54,356 bases of DNA from Helicobacter sp. 10-6591 (GTDB lineage Bacteria; Campylobacterota; Campylobacteria; Campylobacterales; Helicobacteraceae): the NCBI RefSeq assembly GCF_003288805.1, contig NZ_NHYK01000012.1, positions 1-54,356 of the forward strand. Reading direction: 5' to 3'. The notes beneath the pieces were generated by a model. That model did no database searches. It saw nothing but the letters and a program-made list of their open reading frames with translations, and was not told the DNA's origin. This document shows positions 1 through 9,557 of this stretch, piece by piece. Every line of letters starts with the position of its first letter. Within the stretch, counting starts at the first letter, position 1. A program made the position numbers and the translations under genes.

Positions 1-188
1 GCAAAAAATGCCTTGACTTTTTTGCCCAAAAAATATTTGTCTTCAAAATAGAATTGATTACATCGAAAGACATCATAATCCTCAGGCATTCTTGTGTAAT
101 CAATATTTCCAAGTGAAGGTCCATTGCCAGCTACTATGAGTTTATCCTTTGTGCGATTGAATGTTTTGAGAATCTCATTTTTTTGCAT
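1..188 (-). CDS. GT42 (CstI/II-like) sialyltransferase, second copy, N-terminal part only (cut by window edge)
   Basis: This is the first 62 codons of a leftward gene whose remainder lies outside the window. The protein starts MQKNEILKTF and carries the GT42 nucleotide-binding motif AGNGPSL (residues 20-26) and the FRCNQFYFED block (41-50). Over the visible part it is identical, base for base, to the complete copy at 267-1283. GT42 enzymes transfer sialic acid from CMP-sialic acid to surface glycans (family knowledge). The start is ATG at 188 behind AAGGAC. Whether this copy is full length or diverges further on cannot be seen. If position 1 is a contig end, the break may simply reflect the repeat. 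Confidence 0.75.
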   Translation of the reverse strand, partial: MQKNEILKTFNRTKDKLIVAGNGPSLGNIDYTRMPEDYDVFRCNQFYFEDKYFLGKKVKAFF

Positions 189-200
189 GGCTTTGTCCTT
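1..200. repeat. 200-bp direct repeat, copy 1 (partner 1096-1295)
   Basis: Positions 1-200 are identical to 1096-1295. The repeat covers the first 188 coding bases of both sialyltransferase genes plus 12 bases upstream including the Shine-Dalgarno; identity stops at 200/201. It may extend left of the window. Such a repeat can support recombination or gene conversion between the two copies (inference). Confidence 0.95.
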
Positions 201-266
201 AGGAATATAAATTAATAATTGCGTGAGATCTAAAAAAGTTTAGAATCTCCCCTATTGGGTTATTTT

Positions 267-1283
267 TTATAACCATATTTTTTCTTGAGGTGGTGGGGGG
301 GGGGTAGATAACTTTCTTTTTATGTAAGTTTTTACGTGTCTTGGTAGTGAGAGTAAGTCACTCATGAGTTTGATATAAAAATTATTTCTAGGATGTAAGG
401 CGATATATCTAGGAATCTCATCAGTTTTTTCCAGATGTTTGAGGGCATTTTGATCTATTTTTTGTAGCAATGTTTTGTAGTAGTGAGGAAAGACTTTGCT
501 AGCAGGTATGCAAATATCCTTGATTGTTTCTGATGGTTTTGTCTTGAGAATGTTTGAATCTAAAGTTGATTGTGTTTGCGGTGCAAGGGATACAATATTG
601 CTTATTGCAGAATTTGGCACGAGAGAATAAAACTTGACACCCAATGAGATAAGTAACTCAAGCAGAGATATATCGCATTCTTTGCTATGCCAGTTTGCTA
701 TATCAGAATTGTCAAACTCCGGAATAATTGTGTATAAATTTTTCTTGACAGAATTATCAAACACATAGGTTTTGTTGTCTTCATAAAAGTCAATACCTGC
801 TATATAAATTTCTTTATATCCGAGAATCGCACCAATAGCACAGGCATAAAATCCGCTGGTGATAAATTTGTCGTTATAGATCCATTGCTCCATTACAAAA
901 TCTTTTATTATTTTGTGCTGCCTCATAATATCTACACCGCAAATAGCAAGAGGGAATAATTCATGGAAACATTTTCCTAGTAATGGCTCAAGAACAAAAG
1001 AAGCATTGCTAGAGATAATATGCTCTATCTGGTAATCACCATTTCTTAGCAAATGTTTGTATGTGTAATATTGGTAGTAAAACATAGCTGCTGTTGCAAA
1101 AAATGCCTTGACTTTTTTGCCCAAAAAATATTTGTCTTCAAAATAGAATTGATTACATCGAAAGACATCATAATCCTCAGGCATTCTTGTGTAATCAATA
1201 TTTCCAAGTGAAGGTCCATTGCCAGCTACTATGAGTTTATCCTTTGTGCGATTGAATGTTTTGAGAATCTCATTTTTTTGCAT
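267..1283 (-). CDS. GT42 alpha-2,3/2,8-sialyltransferase (CstI/CstII family), phase-variable C-terminus
   Basis: This 338-aa protein closely resembles Campylobacter CstI/CstII. It has AGNGPSL (20-26), FRCNQFYFED (41-50), an ITSGFYACAI...GIDFYE block (141-168) and HSKECD with His199 at the place of the general-base histidine of CstII. The expected role is transfer of sialic acid from CMP-sialic acid to lipooligosaccharide, a host-mimicry decoration; linkage specificity cannot be read. A C10 tract on the coding strand (295-304) lies five codons from the catalytic domain's basic tail and encodes prolines before the ending QEKIWL. Slippage would change only the last residues. The start is ATG at 1283 with AAGGAC upstream; a second copy begins 78 bp downstream. 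Confidence 0.88.
   Translation of the reverse strand: MQKNEILKTFNRTKDKLIVAGNGPSLGNIDYTRMPEDYDVFRCNQFYFEDKYFLGKKVKAFFATAAMFYYQYYTYKHLLRNGDYQIEHIISSNASFVLEPLLGKCFHELFPLAICGVDIMRQHKIIKDFVMEQWIYNDKFITSGFYACAIGAILGYKEIYIAGIDFYEDNKTYVFDNSVKKNLYTIIPEFDNSDIANWHSKECDISLLELLISLGVKFYSLVPNSAISNIVSLAPQTQSTLDSNILKTKPSETIKDICIPASKVFPHYYKTLLQKIDQNALKHLEKTDEIPRYIALHPRNNFYIKLMSDLLSLPRHVKTYIKRKLSTPPPPPQEKIWL
295..304. repeat. G10 homopolymer (C10 in the sialyltransferase coding strand)
   Basis: Ten consecutive G on the plus strand near the 3' end of the sialyltransferase gene. As written (C10) the protein ends TPPPPP-QEKIWL. C9 would give a tail ending KKKYGYKK, and C11 would read on to a stop at 199-201, abutting the next copy's Shine-Dalgarno. 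Tracts of this kind are classic slipped-strand phase-variation sites in Helicobacter and Campylobacter. Confidence 0.85.
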
Positions 1284-1295
1284 GGCTTTGTCCTT
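1096..1295. repeat. 200-bp direct repeat, copy 2 (partner 1-200)
   Basis: Identical to 1-200. It contains the start region of the complete sialyltransferase gene. The flanks on both sides differ from those of copy 1, so the duplication is real in this assembly rather than a line-copy artefact. Confidence 0.95.
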
Positions 1296-1403
1296 GAAAG
1301 AGAAGCAATAATACGGATTTGGATATTTGGATTTTTGAAGTGTATAAACACTTGCCTGATGGTTTGCTTAAGTAAAGCTTAAAGTCATGTTAATTTGGCG
1401 ATG

Positions 1404-1431
1404 GAGTGCTTATCCTTAATATCAAGCACTC
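1404..1431 (-). terminator. possible hairpin terminator after kgtP
   Basis: A perfect 8-bp inverted repeat (GAGTGCTT / AAGCACTC) with a 12-nt loop starts 11 bp after the kgtP stop. No T-run follows on the minus strand, so if it terminates transcription it is not a textbook intrinsic terminator. Confidence 0.35.
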
Positions 1432-1441
1432 TAAGCAAGAA

Positions 1442-2706
1442 TTAGTTTAGCTGTCCTCTTTTTGGCAATAAGCAGCCAACGATAAATACAATACACATCA
1501 TAACTGCTATATAAATAAAAAAGTGATTTTCATATCCTGCATTTTTAAACTGTAACGCAACATAGGGAGCAGAGCCCCCAAAGATGGCATTTGGTATGGC
1601 ATATCCAAAGCCTGTGCCAAGAGCTCTTACATGCTCTGGAAAAAGCTTTGCCTTAAAGATTCCAGCTACAGAAGTATAAAAACTCAGAATCACAAAAAGT
1701 GCAAGGACAATAAGAAAGATGACATAAGTATTAGGAGCTTGCTTAAGAAGCATAAACAAGGGATAGATTCCCACAAATGCACTGACTGAAAATATAAGCA
1801 AGAATCTCTTGTGCCCAACCTTATCTCCCAAATATCCGAAAAGTGGCTGCATAAGCATGAGTACAAACAAAGCCACGAGCATAATGTTGTTAGAAAGTGT
1901 TTTGTCAATCCCAGCAGTATTGACCATAAAGGTTTTTATGTATGTTGTGATTGTATAAAACGCTAGTGATCCACCTGCTGTGATACCTACTACAAACAAA
2001 AATGATTTCCACGAAGCAAGCAGCGCCTTGAATGTGCCTCTATCTTCGTGTTTATGAAGCTCATGAGCGCTCTCACTCATAATACTTCGTATAAGCAGCG
2101 ATCCAAGGGCTAAAAATCCTCCAACCACAAACAAAATCCGCCAAGCATATTCATGCATTTCCTCATCGCTAAAGATCAAAAGCATAATGCTAATGCTTGC
2201 TACAGCTAGCAGTTGTCCGCCTATGAGTGTCACATACTGGAATGATGAGTAAAATCCTCTTTTGCCTTCTGTTGCGAGTTCGCTGAGATAAGTCGCAGCA
2301 ATTCCATATTCTCCACCCACACTCAAACCCTGAATCAATCTGGCAACCAGTAGCAATACAATCGCAAGATCGCCAATTGATTCTCGGCTAGGAAGGGCTG
2401 CTATCATGAAGGAACCAACCGCCATAAGAATCACTGAAAATACCATAGATGACTTCCTGCCTATCTTGTCTGCCAATGAGCCAAAAACATAGCTGCCAAC
2501 AGGTCGCATCAAGAAACCTAGTGCAAATATTCCAAATGCGCTGATTTGCTGGATGGTAGGATTTGTAGAATCTGAGAAGTTGTGTGCAAAATACACAGCA
2601 CTAAAAGCATAGATATAAAAGTCAAACCATTCCACCAAATTCCCGCTGCTTGCAGCAATAATAGAGCGGATTCTGTTTGTGGTGGATAGCTGTTTGATGT
2701 CTTGCA

Positions 2707-2707
<1 letters not shown>
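1442..2707 (-). CDS. kgtP: MFS alpha-ketoglutarate:H+ symporter KgtP
   Basis: This 421-aa inner-membrane protein has about 12 hydrophobic segments and belongs to the metabolite:H+ symporter family of the MFS. SSGNLVEWFDFYIYAF near the N-terminus, GSLADKIGRKSS in the loop after TM2, LIQGLSVGGEYG (family signature) and FKAKLFPEHVRALGTG follow Escherichia coli KgtP closely along the whole length. It should import 2-oxoglutarate or a related dicarboxylate. Its ATG shares one base with the ilvC stop codon (TAATG), so translation is probably coupled to ilvC. A proline/betaine-type relative is the main alternative substrate class, but the KgtP resemblance is stronger. Confidence 0.85.
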
Positions 2708-3789
<1,082 letters not shown>

Positions 3790-3795
3790 TTAAAT

Positions 3796-3801
3796 CTCTA
3801 T
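3796..3801 (-). promoter_or_regulatory. probable -10 element of ilvC-kgtP
   Basis: TATAGA on the minus strand, about 65 bp before the ilvC start and upstream of the leader hairpin, in an AT-rich stretch. No clear -35 is expected for Helicobacter sigma-70 promoters. Confidence 0.4.
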
Positions 3802-3825
3802 AAAAGTTTCCGTAACATAAATCTC

Positions 3826-4851
3826 TTATGCAAACATAAATTCCTTCTCTTCTGTGCTTATAGCAATCTGTCTGCTGAGGTAAAAATATTTTCTTAAGAC
3901 AAGCAGGCAGAGTGCATGCTCGATTGCTGGATTGCAAAATTGTGAGATGAAATTATGCGCATTAGAGATTATCTCTTTTGCTTTGTGTGGGTGGGCTTTG
4001 TAGTATGCAATCGTAGTTTCTAAATCGTCATAATTTGGTGCAATCTCTATGTAATGTACCCCTGCTTGTAAGATTCCCTCCATAAACCATGTTTCAAAAT
4101 TGAGCTTTGGGGTCAGACATACGGAGTTTGAGCTTAAAATCCACTTGAGATTGCTAGCGACATCATTGCCTTCCAAACTCAGCAAAAACTTATAGCCTAA
4201 GTGTTCTTGGATGCTTGCTCTGTTTTTACGGAACTGATGCAAGATACTTTTGCTGCCTGTGTGTGCTATATCACAAAACTTTGCGCTAAAAAATCTCTTT
4301 AAAAATTCTTGTCTGTTTGCTTGGTAGGCTGCGCCACGCCAAAAGAGAATATCGCGCTTTGCTTCGTAGGGAATCTTGTCGTTGATAAAATGGAAATGCC
4401 TGTTTTTATCGAGCTTAAAAAGTATAGAGTTTTGGGATTGTGGGTGTTGTGCTATCGGACGGGATTTTGTAATAGCAGGCAGGCTCAGATAATAATTCAC
4501 ATCACCAAACTCGTGCGCAAGCCAGAGCCTTGAATCAAAATAGCGCGTAAATTCATACATGTCATAGAAGTATGCGCTGAAATATCTTGCTTTGGTGTGC
4601 TTGTTAAAAATATGCTTGAGATCTGTTATTTGTGGGAGTTTAGCGTCATGAGATTGTATGCTGGGAGCTAGGCTAAAAGGTGAGGATATTTTGTGGTAAT
4701 ACCTTAGCCTTGCTTTCATAGAATCTAGGATATTTGGAGAAAATCGTGTGAAAATCTGCTGGATTTGGGATTCTAAACTTGCTTGGGTGAGTATATTAGG
4801 GATTAGTATCCGTGCGATACCTTTGAGATTGTAGAGAAATTTCGAAACCAT
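3826..4851 (-). CDS. Glycosyltransferase family 90 (CAP10/LpsA-like), putative LPS glycosyltransferase
   Basis: This 341-aa protein shows the GT90 pattern in its C-terminal half: ILFWRGAAYQANRQEFL, then GYKFLLSLEGNDVASNLKWILSSNSV, WFMEGILQAGVHYIEI and DDLETTIAYY. GT90 includes fungal capsule xylosyltransferases, eukaryotic protein O-glucosyltransferases and bacterial LpsA-like lipooligosaccharide enzymes (family knowledge). There is no membrane segment. The start MVSKFLYNL at 4851 is preferred to the upstream ATG at 4944, which would overlap mqnD by 89 bp. No good Shine-Dalgarno is visible; translation may couple to mqnD, which ends 4 bp before. Donor and acceptor sugars are unknown. Confidence 0.75.
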   Translation of the reverse strand: MVSKFLYNLKGIARILIPNILTQASLESQIQQIFTRFSPNILDSMKARLRYYHKISSPFSLAPSIQSHDAKLPQITDLKHIFNKHTKARYFSAYFYDMYEFTRYFDSRLWLAHEFGDVNYYLSLPAITKSRPIAQHPQSQNSILFKLDKNRHFHFINDKIPYEAKRDILFWRGAAYQANRQEFLKRFFSAKFCDIAHTGSKSILHQFRKNRASIQEHLGYKFLLSLEGNDVASNLKWILSSNSVCLTPKLNFETWFMEGILQAGVHYIEIAPNYDDLETTIAYYKAHPHKAKEIISNAHNFISQFCNPAIEHALCLLVLRKYFYLSRQIAISTEEKEFMFA

Positions 4852-4855
4852 AGCT

Positions 4856-5740
4856 TTATGAGTAGCGCTGCGACATATATTCTTGCGGAAGCAAAAAGTC
4901 CTCACAATCAAGCTTTTGCGGATAAAATTTTGCATCAAACCCAAGTGAGAATAGCTTGTTTATGGCCTTTTTTTGTAGCGTACTGAGCATATAAGAGTGC
5001 TCGTTTGCATACAGATTAAGATAAGTATCAAGCTTTTGGGAATCTACACGCACAAGATTGCGTTCTAAAAGCATCGCACAAAGCAGAGATTTATTATTGA
5101 GTGCCACTTTTACTGCTTTACTGAGAATATCTTCACATGTGCATGCTGTATTTAGAGGTAGTGAGCGCGAGATTACCATACCACCCAGTGGCAAGGGAAG
5201 ATTTTCTTTGTTCAAATCACTCCAAATATCCCATATTTCAGCCTCGATTACAAGGTGTTTGTCAAACTCTAGAATTGATTCATGGATAAGCACACCTGCA
5301 TCAACTTCCCCATTTAGTACGCTAGATTCTATATCCAAGAAATTTTTATACACAATACGGGCATCTGGATAGACAAGCCTAAATATAAGAGCATTTGTTG
5401 TGTGCTCGCCGCTTAGCGCGACTTTGAAGTTGTTTTTTAGTGTTTTGCCCTGTTTTTTAATGAGCTTTGGTCCATACCCCTCACCAAAGCTCATAGCAGT
5501 GCGCAAAAGCGCATAGTTATGTGCCACAAATGGATAGAGCGCAAAGGATATTGCGCTGATATCAAATTCACTACGAAGTGTCGCAAGATTGAGTGTTTGG
5601 ATATCTTGAGTTTGTGCGTGGAACCTGAGATTTTGCGTATCAACCCAGCCAAACTTGATAGCGTAATACATAAACAAATCATCGGCATCTGGACTATGAG
5701 CAAGATTTAAATGGCGGAGTTTGTGGTAGTGCAAATTCAT
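4856..5740 (-). CDS. mqnD: 1,4-dihydroxy-6-naphthoate synthase (futalosine menaquinone pathway)
   Basis: MqnD converts cyclic dehypoxanthine futalosine to 1,4-dihydroxy-6-naphthoate, a late step of the menaquinone route used by Helicobacter and Campylobacter. The 294-aa protein has the periplasmic-binding-protein fold of the MqnA/MqnD group. It opens with LAHSPDADDLFMYYAIKFGW, carries FDISAISFALYPF near residue 62, GEGYGPKLI, and AGVLIHESILEF, whose LIHE histidine corresponds to the catalytic residue of MqnD. The LIHE motif favours MqnD over the related MqnA. No other menaquinone gene is adjacent. The start is ATG at 5740. Confidence 0.83.
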   Translation of the reverse strand: MNLHYHKLRHLNLAHSPDADDLFMYYAIKFGWVDTQNLRFHAQTQDIQTLNLATLRSEFDISAISFALYPFVAHNYALLRTAMSFGEGYGPKLIKKQGKTLKNNFKVALSGEHTTNALIFRLVYPDARIVYKNFLDIESSVLNGEVDAGVLIHESILEFDKHLVIEAEIWDIWSDLNKENLPLPLGGMVISRSLPLNTACTCEDILSKAVKVALNNKSLLCAMLLERNLVRVDSQKLDTYLNLYANEHSYMLSTLQKKAINKLFSLGFDAKFYPQKLDCEDFLLPQEYMSQRYS

Positions 5741-5773
5741 CCTTTAGGTAAGTCAAGAGCTACAATCTTAGCC

Positions 5774-5802
5774 ATTTTGGATTCCAAAATCAATTTTGGA
5801 AT
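5774..5802. promoter_or_regulatory. three alternating half-sites (inverted repeats) between mqnD and rnc
   Basis: ATTTTGG (5774-5780), CCAAAAT (5784-5790) and ATTTTGG (5793-5799) alternate in orientation. The right pair extends to a perfect 10-bp inverted repeat, ATTCCAAAAT / ATTTTGGAAT, with a 2-bp spacer. This could be an operator for mqnD or rnc, or alternative RNA hairpins in the mqnD leader. No regulator can be named. Confidence 0.4.
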
Positions 5803-5897
5803 AGAGTGTTTCTAGGGATTTGCCAACCTGAATGGAATCTGCCAATGTCAAGTTTAAAAGCAAATTTGCTACAATGCTCTGCTGCTCAAACTTTTAC

Positions 5898-5903
5898 GAT
5901 AAT
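5898..5903 (+). promoter_or_regulatory. probable -10 element of rnc operon
   Basis: GATAAT about 40 bp before the rnc start, preceded by an AT-rich stretch. It is the best -10 candidate for the rightward rnc-aroC-gltX1 gene train. Confidence 0.45.
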
Positions 5904-5941
5904 GACCTAAACCAAATCCAAGCAATTACATGGAGTTATAA

Positions 5942-6670
5942 ATGAATCTAGATTCCAGAAATTACCAGAACCTACATGCTTTAGAATCCCATCTGCAATA
6001 TACGTTCTTAGACAAACACCTTTTGATCCAAGCTCTTACTCATCGTAGTTGTAAGGCTAGATACAATAATGAACGCTTAGAATTTTTAGGCGATGCAGTG
6101 TTGGATCTGCTGATTGGAGAGTATTTGTTTAAAAAATTCAAAAATGCCAACGAAGGCGATCTCTCTAAGCTTCGTGCGAGTATTGTTAATGAGCAGGGTT
6201 TTATGAAACTAGCTTTAGAGCTTGATTTAGGCAAGTATATTTTTATCTCTCAGAGTGAAGAATATAATGCAGGGCGTACAAAATCCTCCATCCTCTCAAA
6301 TGCTTTTGAGGCAATCATTGGTGCTATCTATTTGGAATCAGGCATCACAAAGGCTGCAGAAATCACCTACAGAGTTTTAGAATCTTGCTACAAAACAATC
6401 GATCTTAGTCTTACAAATGACTACAAAACTTTATTGCAAGAACTTACACAATCGCTATTTAGTGAGATTCCAACATATGAGCTTGTTTCTGAAAGCGGAC
6501 CTGACCACCAGAAGCTTTTTGAGATTGCTATTGTTATTGACAACAAAGAATATGCCCGCTGCATTGGAAGCTCTAAAAAAAATGCACAGCAAAAATGTGC
6601 AAAGATTGCCTATGAAATTCTAGAATCACAAAAAGCAAGACTACATAGATTAAAGTCTAAGGAACAGTAG
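5942..6670 (+). CDS. rnc: Ribonuclease III
   Basis: This 242-aa enzyme cleaves double-stranded RNA in rRNA maturation and mRNA turnover. The nuclease domain has the RNase III signature [19 protein letters not shown] (about residues 40-58) with the catalytic Glu/Asp, and a second acidic cluster [13 protein letters not shown] (about 120-132). The double-stranded-RNA-binding domain spans about 160-235, ending [20 protein letters not shown] lies six bases before the ATG. The stop shares one base with the GTG start of aroC (TAGTG), giving probable coupling; rnc-aroC adjacency is also known from H. pylori. Confidence 0.95.
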   Translation: MNLDSRNYQNLHALESHLQYTFLDKHLLIQALTHRSCKARYNNERLEFLGDAVLDLLIGEYLFKKFKNANEGDLSKLRASIVNEQGFMKLALELDLGKYIFISQSEEYNAGRTKSSILSNAFEAIIGAIYLESGITKAAEITYRVLESCYKTIDLSLTNDYKTLLQELTQSLFSEIPTYELVSESGPDHQKLFEIAIVIDNKEYARCIGSSKKNAQQKCAKIAYEILESQKARLHRLKSKEQ

Positions 6671-7767
6671 TGAATAGTTTTGGTATGCGCTTAAGAGTGC
6701 AGACTTTTGGCGAATCTCATGGTGTAGGTATCGGCTGTGTGATTGATGGAGTCCCTGCTGGACTTGTGATAGATGAAGAGTTTATCGCGCAAGAGATGCG
6801 CTTAAGACAAGGTGGGGGAGTGTATGCTACACCCAGAAGGGAAGCTGATAGTGTTGAGATTCTTAGTGGTGTATTTGAAGGTAAGAGTACAGGTGCTTGC
6901 ATTGCATTGTTCATAAGAAATACTGCCAATAAAAGCGCGGATTATGAGGAGATTAAAGATATTTTTCGTCCCGGACATGCGGATTTTACATATTTCCAAA
7001 AATACGGGATTCGCGATTATCGTGGTGGAGGCAGAAGCTCTGCAAGAGAGAGTGCTGTAAGGGTTGCAAGCGGAGCGATTGCAAAGCTTTTACTAAAAGA
7101 GTTTGGGATAAGTGTAGGTGGGGGTATTTTAGGTATAGGCGGGGTGGTTTCCTCGCGCACTGATTTTAGTAATCAAGAGTGCGCTCAGGCTCTAGATTCT
7201 CAAATATTTGCCCTTGATACATCACTTGAACAAGCACAGAAAGAAGTAATCAAAGCAGCTCGGGCCAAGGGTGATAGTGTAGGTGGGGTGGCATTACTGA
7301 AAGCGTTTGGCGTACCTATTGGGTTAGGCGAGCCACTTTATGGAAAGCTGGATTCCCAAATTGGCGCACTTATGCTAGGGCTTAATGGCGTGAAAGCCGT
7401 GGAAATTGGCGAGGGTGTGAGAGCGAGCGGTATGCTAGGAAGCGCACATAATGATTGTATGGATACTCAAGGATTTCTCTCAAATCATAGTGGAGGTATG
7501 CTTGGAGGTATCAGCACGGGTGAGGAGATTTGCGTGCGTGTGCATTTTAAACCAACGCCAAGTATTTTTATAGCGCAAGATACGCAAGATATACAGGGCA
7601 GGGGAGTAAAAGCTGTGATAAAAGGCAGGCACGATCCATGTATCGCTGTGCGTGGAAGTATAGTAGCACAATCGCAGCTAGCATTGATTCTAGCGGATTT
7701 GCTTTTGTGTAATGCGAGCGCTACCTTGAGAAATCTTAAAAATTTGTATGTACCAAAGCGTTTTTAG
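6670..7767 (+). CDS. aroC: Chorismate synthase
   Basis: AroC eliminates phosphate from EPSP to give chorismate, the branch point for aromatic amino acids, folate and menaquinone; it uses reduced FMN. The 365-aa length is standard. Signatures visible are TFGESHGVGIGCVIDGVPAG at the N-terminus, FRPGHADFTYFQKYG and RDYRGGGRSSARESA (about residues 100-135), GDSVGG and a C-terminal RHDPCIAVR. The GTG start overlaps the rnc stop by one base. In this genome chorismate would also feed the mqnD pathway. Confidence 0.96.
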   Translation: MNSFGMRLRVQTFGESHGVGIGCVIDGVPAGLVIDEEFIAQEMRLRQGGGVYATPRREADSVEILSGVFEGKSTGACIALFIRNTANKSADYEEIKDIFRPGHADFTYFQKYGIRDYRGGGRSSARESAVRVASGAIAKLLLKEFGISVGGGILGIGGVVSSRTDFSNQECAQALDSQIFALDTSLEQAQKEVIKAARAKGDSVGGVALLKAFGVPIGLGEPLYGKLDSQIGALMLGLNGVKAVEIGEGVRASGMLGSAHNDCMDTQGFLSNHSGGMLGGISTGEEICVRVHFKPTPSIFIAQDTQDIQGRGVKAVIKGRHDPCIAVRGSIVAQSQLALILADLLLCNASATLRNLKNLYVPKRF

Positions 7768-7776
7768 GAGAGAGAT

Positions 7777-9207
7777 ATGGATAATCAAAGCAGTGGCAGA
7801 CAAAAGGTTGTTACGCGTTTCGCACCTTCGCCGACTGGCTATTTGCATATAGGAGGGTTAAGGACAGCGCTTTTTAATTATCTGTATGCGCGTAAAATGG
7901 GCGGGGAGTTTTTGCTACGTATTGAAGATACGGATTTTGCTAGAAATTCTCAAGATGCAGCGCAGGCGATTGTAGAATCTTTTCAATGGGTGGGATTAGA
8001 ATATGATAGAGAGATTATCTACCAAAGCCAGAGATTTCAGTTGTATGGAACTTATATCAAACAACTTCTTGAGGAAAACAAAGCATATTATTGCTACATG
8101 AGCAAAGAGGAGCTAGAGAACGAACGTCTAAAGGCTGAGGCAGATGGATGTAAATGGAAGTATGACAATCGCTACAGAGACTTTAGTGGCACGCCACCGC
8201 GTGATAGGCTACCTGTTGTGCGTATCAAAGCCCCATTAGATGGAAACATAGAGTTTATTGATGGCGTGAAGGGAAGGATTAATATACAAGCAAAAGAGCT
8301 TGATGATTTTGTGATAGCGCGTAGTGATGGCAGTCCTACATATAATTTTGTAGTGGCAGTTGATGATGCGCTTATGGGGGTTAGTGATGTCATACGTGGC
8401 GATGATCACTTGAGTAATACCCCAAAGCAGCTCATTATATACCATGCCTTAGGCTTTGCTATTCCTAGATTCTTCCATGTGCCAATGATTTTAAATCCTC
8501 AAGGCAAGAAGCTTAGCAAACGCGATGGAGCAATGGGCGTTATGGACTACAAAGATTTGGGCTATTTGCCTGAAGCTTTGCTGAATTTTTTGGTGCGGCT
8601 TGGCTGGAGCTATGGTGATGAGGAAGTGTTTAGCATACAGAAGCTCTTAGAGGTATTCCATCCCAATGATTTGAATACTTCGCCCTCAAGCTACAATCCA
8701 GAAAAGCTTCTATGGCTCAATCATCACTATATAAAGCAGGCTGATAATAAAAGATTGCAAACGCTTATAAGCGAGTTTGGCATAAAGCAGCCAGAAGAAT
8801 CTCCTCAGACCCAAGTGCTTTTTGAGCAAATCAAAGAAAGAAGCAAGACTATCAAGGAATTAGCACAAAACTATCATGATGTGGTGTTAGCACCTGGGGC
8901 TTATGACAAGAAACTTTTGGTAAAGCTTGATTGTAATGGTGTAGAGATTTTGCAGAATGTTTGTAATCTCTTAACCAATACACTCCAAGAATCTCATGCA
9001 GTGGATTTACAAGAAATCCAGGTGTTTTTGCAGGCTTTTGCGCAATCTTATGGAATCAAACTAGGACAGCTTATGCCGCTTTTACGCTTAGCAATCTTAG
9101 GTAAAAGCGGTGGTATAGGTGTGGCTGAAGCGATATACATACTCGGAAAAGATGAATGCATAAAACGCATAGAAACACTATTAGACTACACAAAGGCTTT
9201 GCAATGA
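7777..9207 (+). CDS. gltX1: Glutamyl-tRNA synthetase GluRS1 (discriminating type)
   Basis: This 476-aa class I synthetase charges tRNA-Glu with glutamate. The HIGH-type motif is in FAPSPTGYLHIGGLRTALFNYL (about residues 12-33) and the KMSKS-type motif is KKLSKRDG (about 247-254). Helicobacter has two GluRS enzymes: GltX1 charges tRNA-Glu and GltX2 mischarges tRNA-Gln. The sequence tracks H. pylori GltX1 (YCYMSKEEL, RYDNRYRDF-type and GDDHLSNTPKQ blocks), so GltX1 is the better call. The Shine-Dalgarno is AGGAGAG eight bases before ATG. The stop overlaps the rbfA start (ATGA). Confidence 0.93.
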   Translation: MDNQSSGRQKVVTRFAPSPTGYLHIGGLRTALFNYLYARKMGGEFLLRIEDTDFARNSQDAAQAIVESFQWVGLEYDREIIYQSQRFQLYGTYIKQLLEENKAYYCYMSKEELENERLKAEADGCKWKYDNRYRDFSGTPPRDRLPVVRIKAPLDGNIEFIDGVKGRINIQAKELDDFVIARSDGSPTYNFVVAVDDALMGVSDVIRGDDHLSNTPKQLIIYHALGFAIPRFFHVPMILNPQGKKLSKRDGAMGVMDYKDLGYLPEALLNFLVRLGWSYGDEEVFSIQKLLEVFHPNDLNTSPSSYNPEKLLWLNHHYIKQADNKRLQTLISEFGIKQPEESPQTQVLFEQIKERSKTIKELAQNYHDVVLAPGAYDKKLLVKLDCNGVEILQNVCNLLTNTLQESHAVDLQEIQVFLQAFAQSYGIKLGQLMPLLRLAILGKSGGIGVAEAIYILGKDECIKRIETLLDYTKALQ

Positions 9208-9545
9208 AAGATATTAAGATTCAAAAAACCCAAGCTTTCTTAGAGGAGATATTAGCCCTAGCTTTAAGTAACCTAAGCAATCCAAAGCTCAATTGCTTGA
9301 GTATCACCCATATCGAATGTTCTAGAGGCAAGCAACATGCAAAGGTTTTCATAGAATCCAGCGCTATCCCACAAGAAGAGCGCTCACATATTCTCTCTCA
9401 GCTAAAGAAAGCCACCCCGATACTCAAAGAATACACGCTCAGTGCTACTTCGTGGTTTAAATGCCCGGATTTGTCTTTTTGCTTTGATGATGGATTGCGT
9501 GCGCAGAGCAATCTTGAAGCCATTTTTAAACAGATTACCAAATAG
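9204..9545 (+). CDS. rbfA: 30S ribosome-binding factor A
   Basis: RbfA is a small KH-like protein that binds the 30S subunit and assists 16S rRNA 5'-end maturation. The 113-aa protein begins MKDIKIQKTQAFLEEI and includes HIECSRGKQHAKVFIES and the C-terminal SFCFDDGLRAQSNLEAIF; the late DDGLR-type motif is typical of the family. The start at 9204 is chosen for its ATGA overlap with gltX1; an in-frame start further up lies inside gltX1. It is followed by rimP, as in H. pylori, but infB, often found with this pair, is not here. Confidence 0.85.
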   Translation: MKDIKIQKTQAFLEEILALALSNLSNPKLNCLSITHIECSRGKQHAKVFIESSAIPQEERSHILSQLKKATPILKEYTLSATSWFKCPDLSFCFDDGLRAQSNLEAIFKQITK

Positions 9546-9557
9546 CTGAGGAAAACT

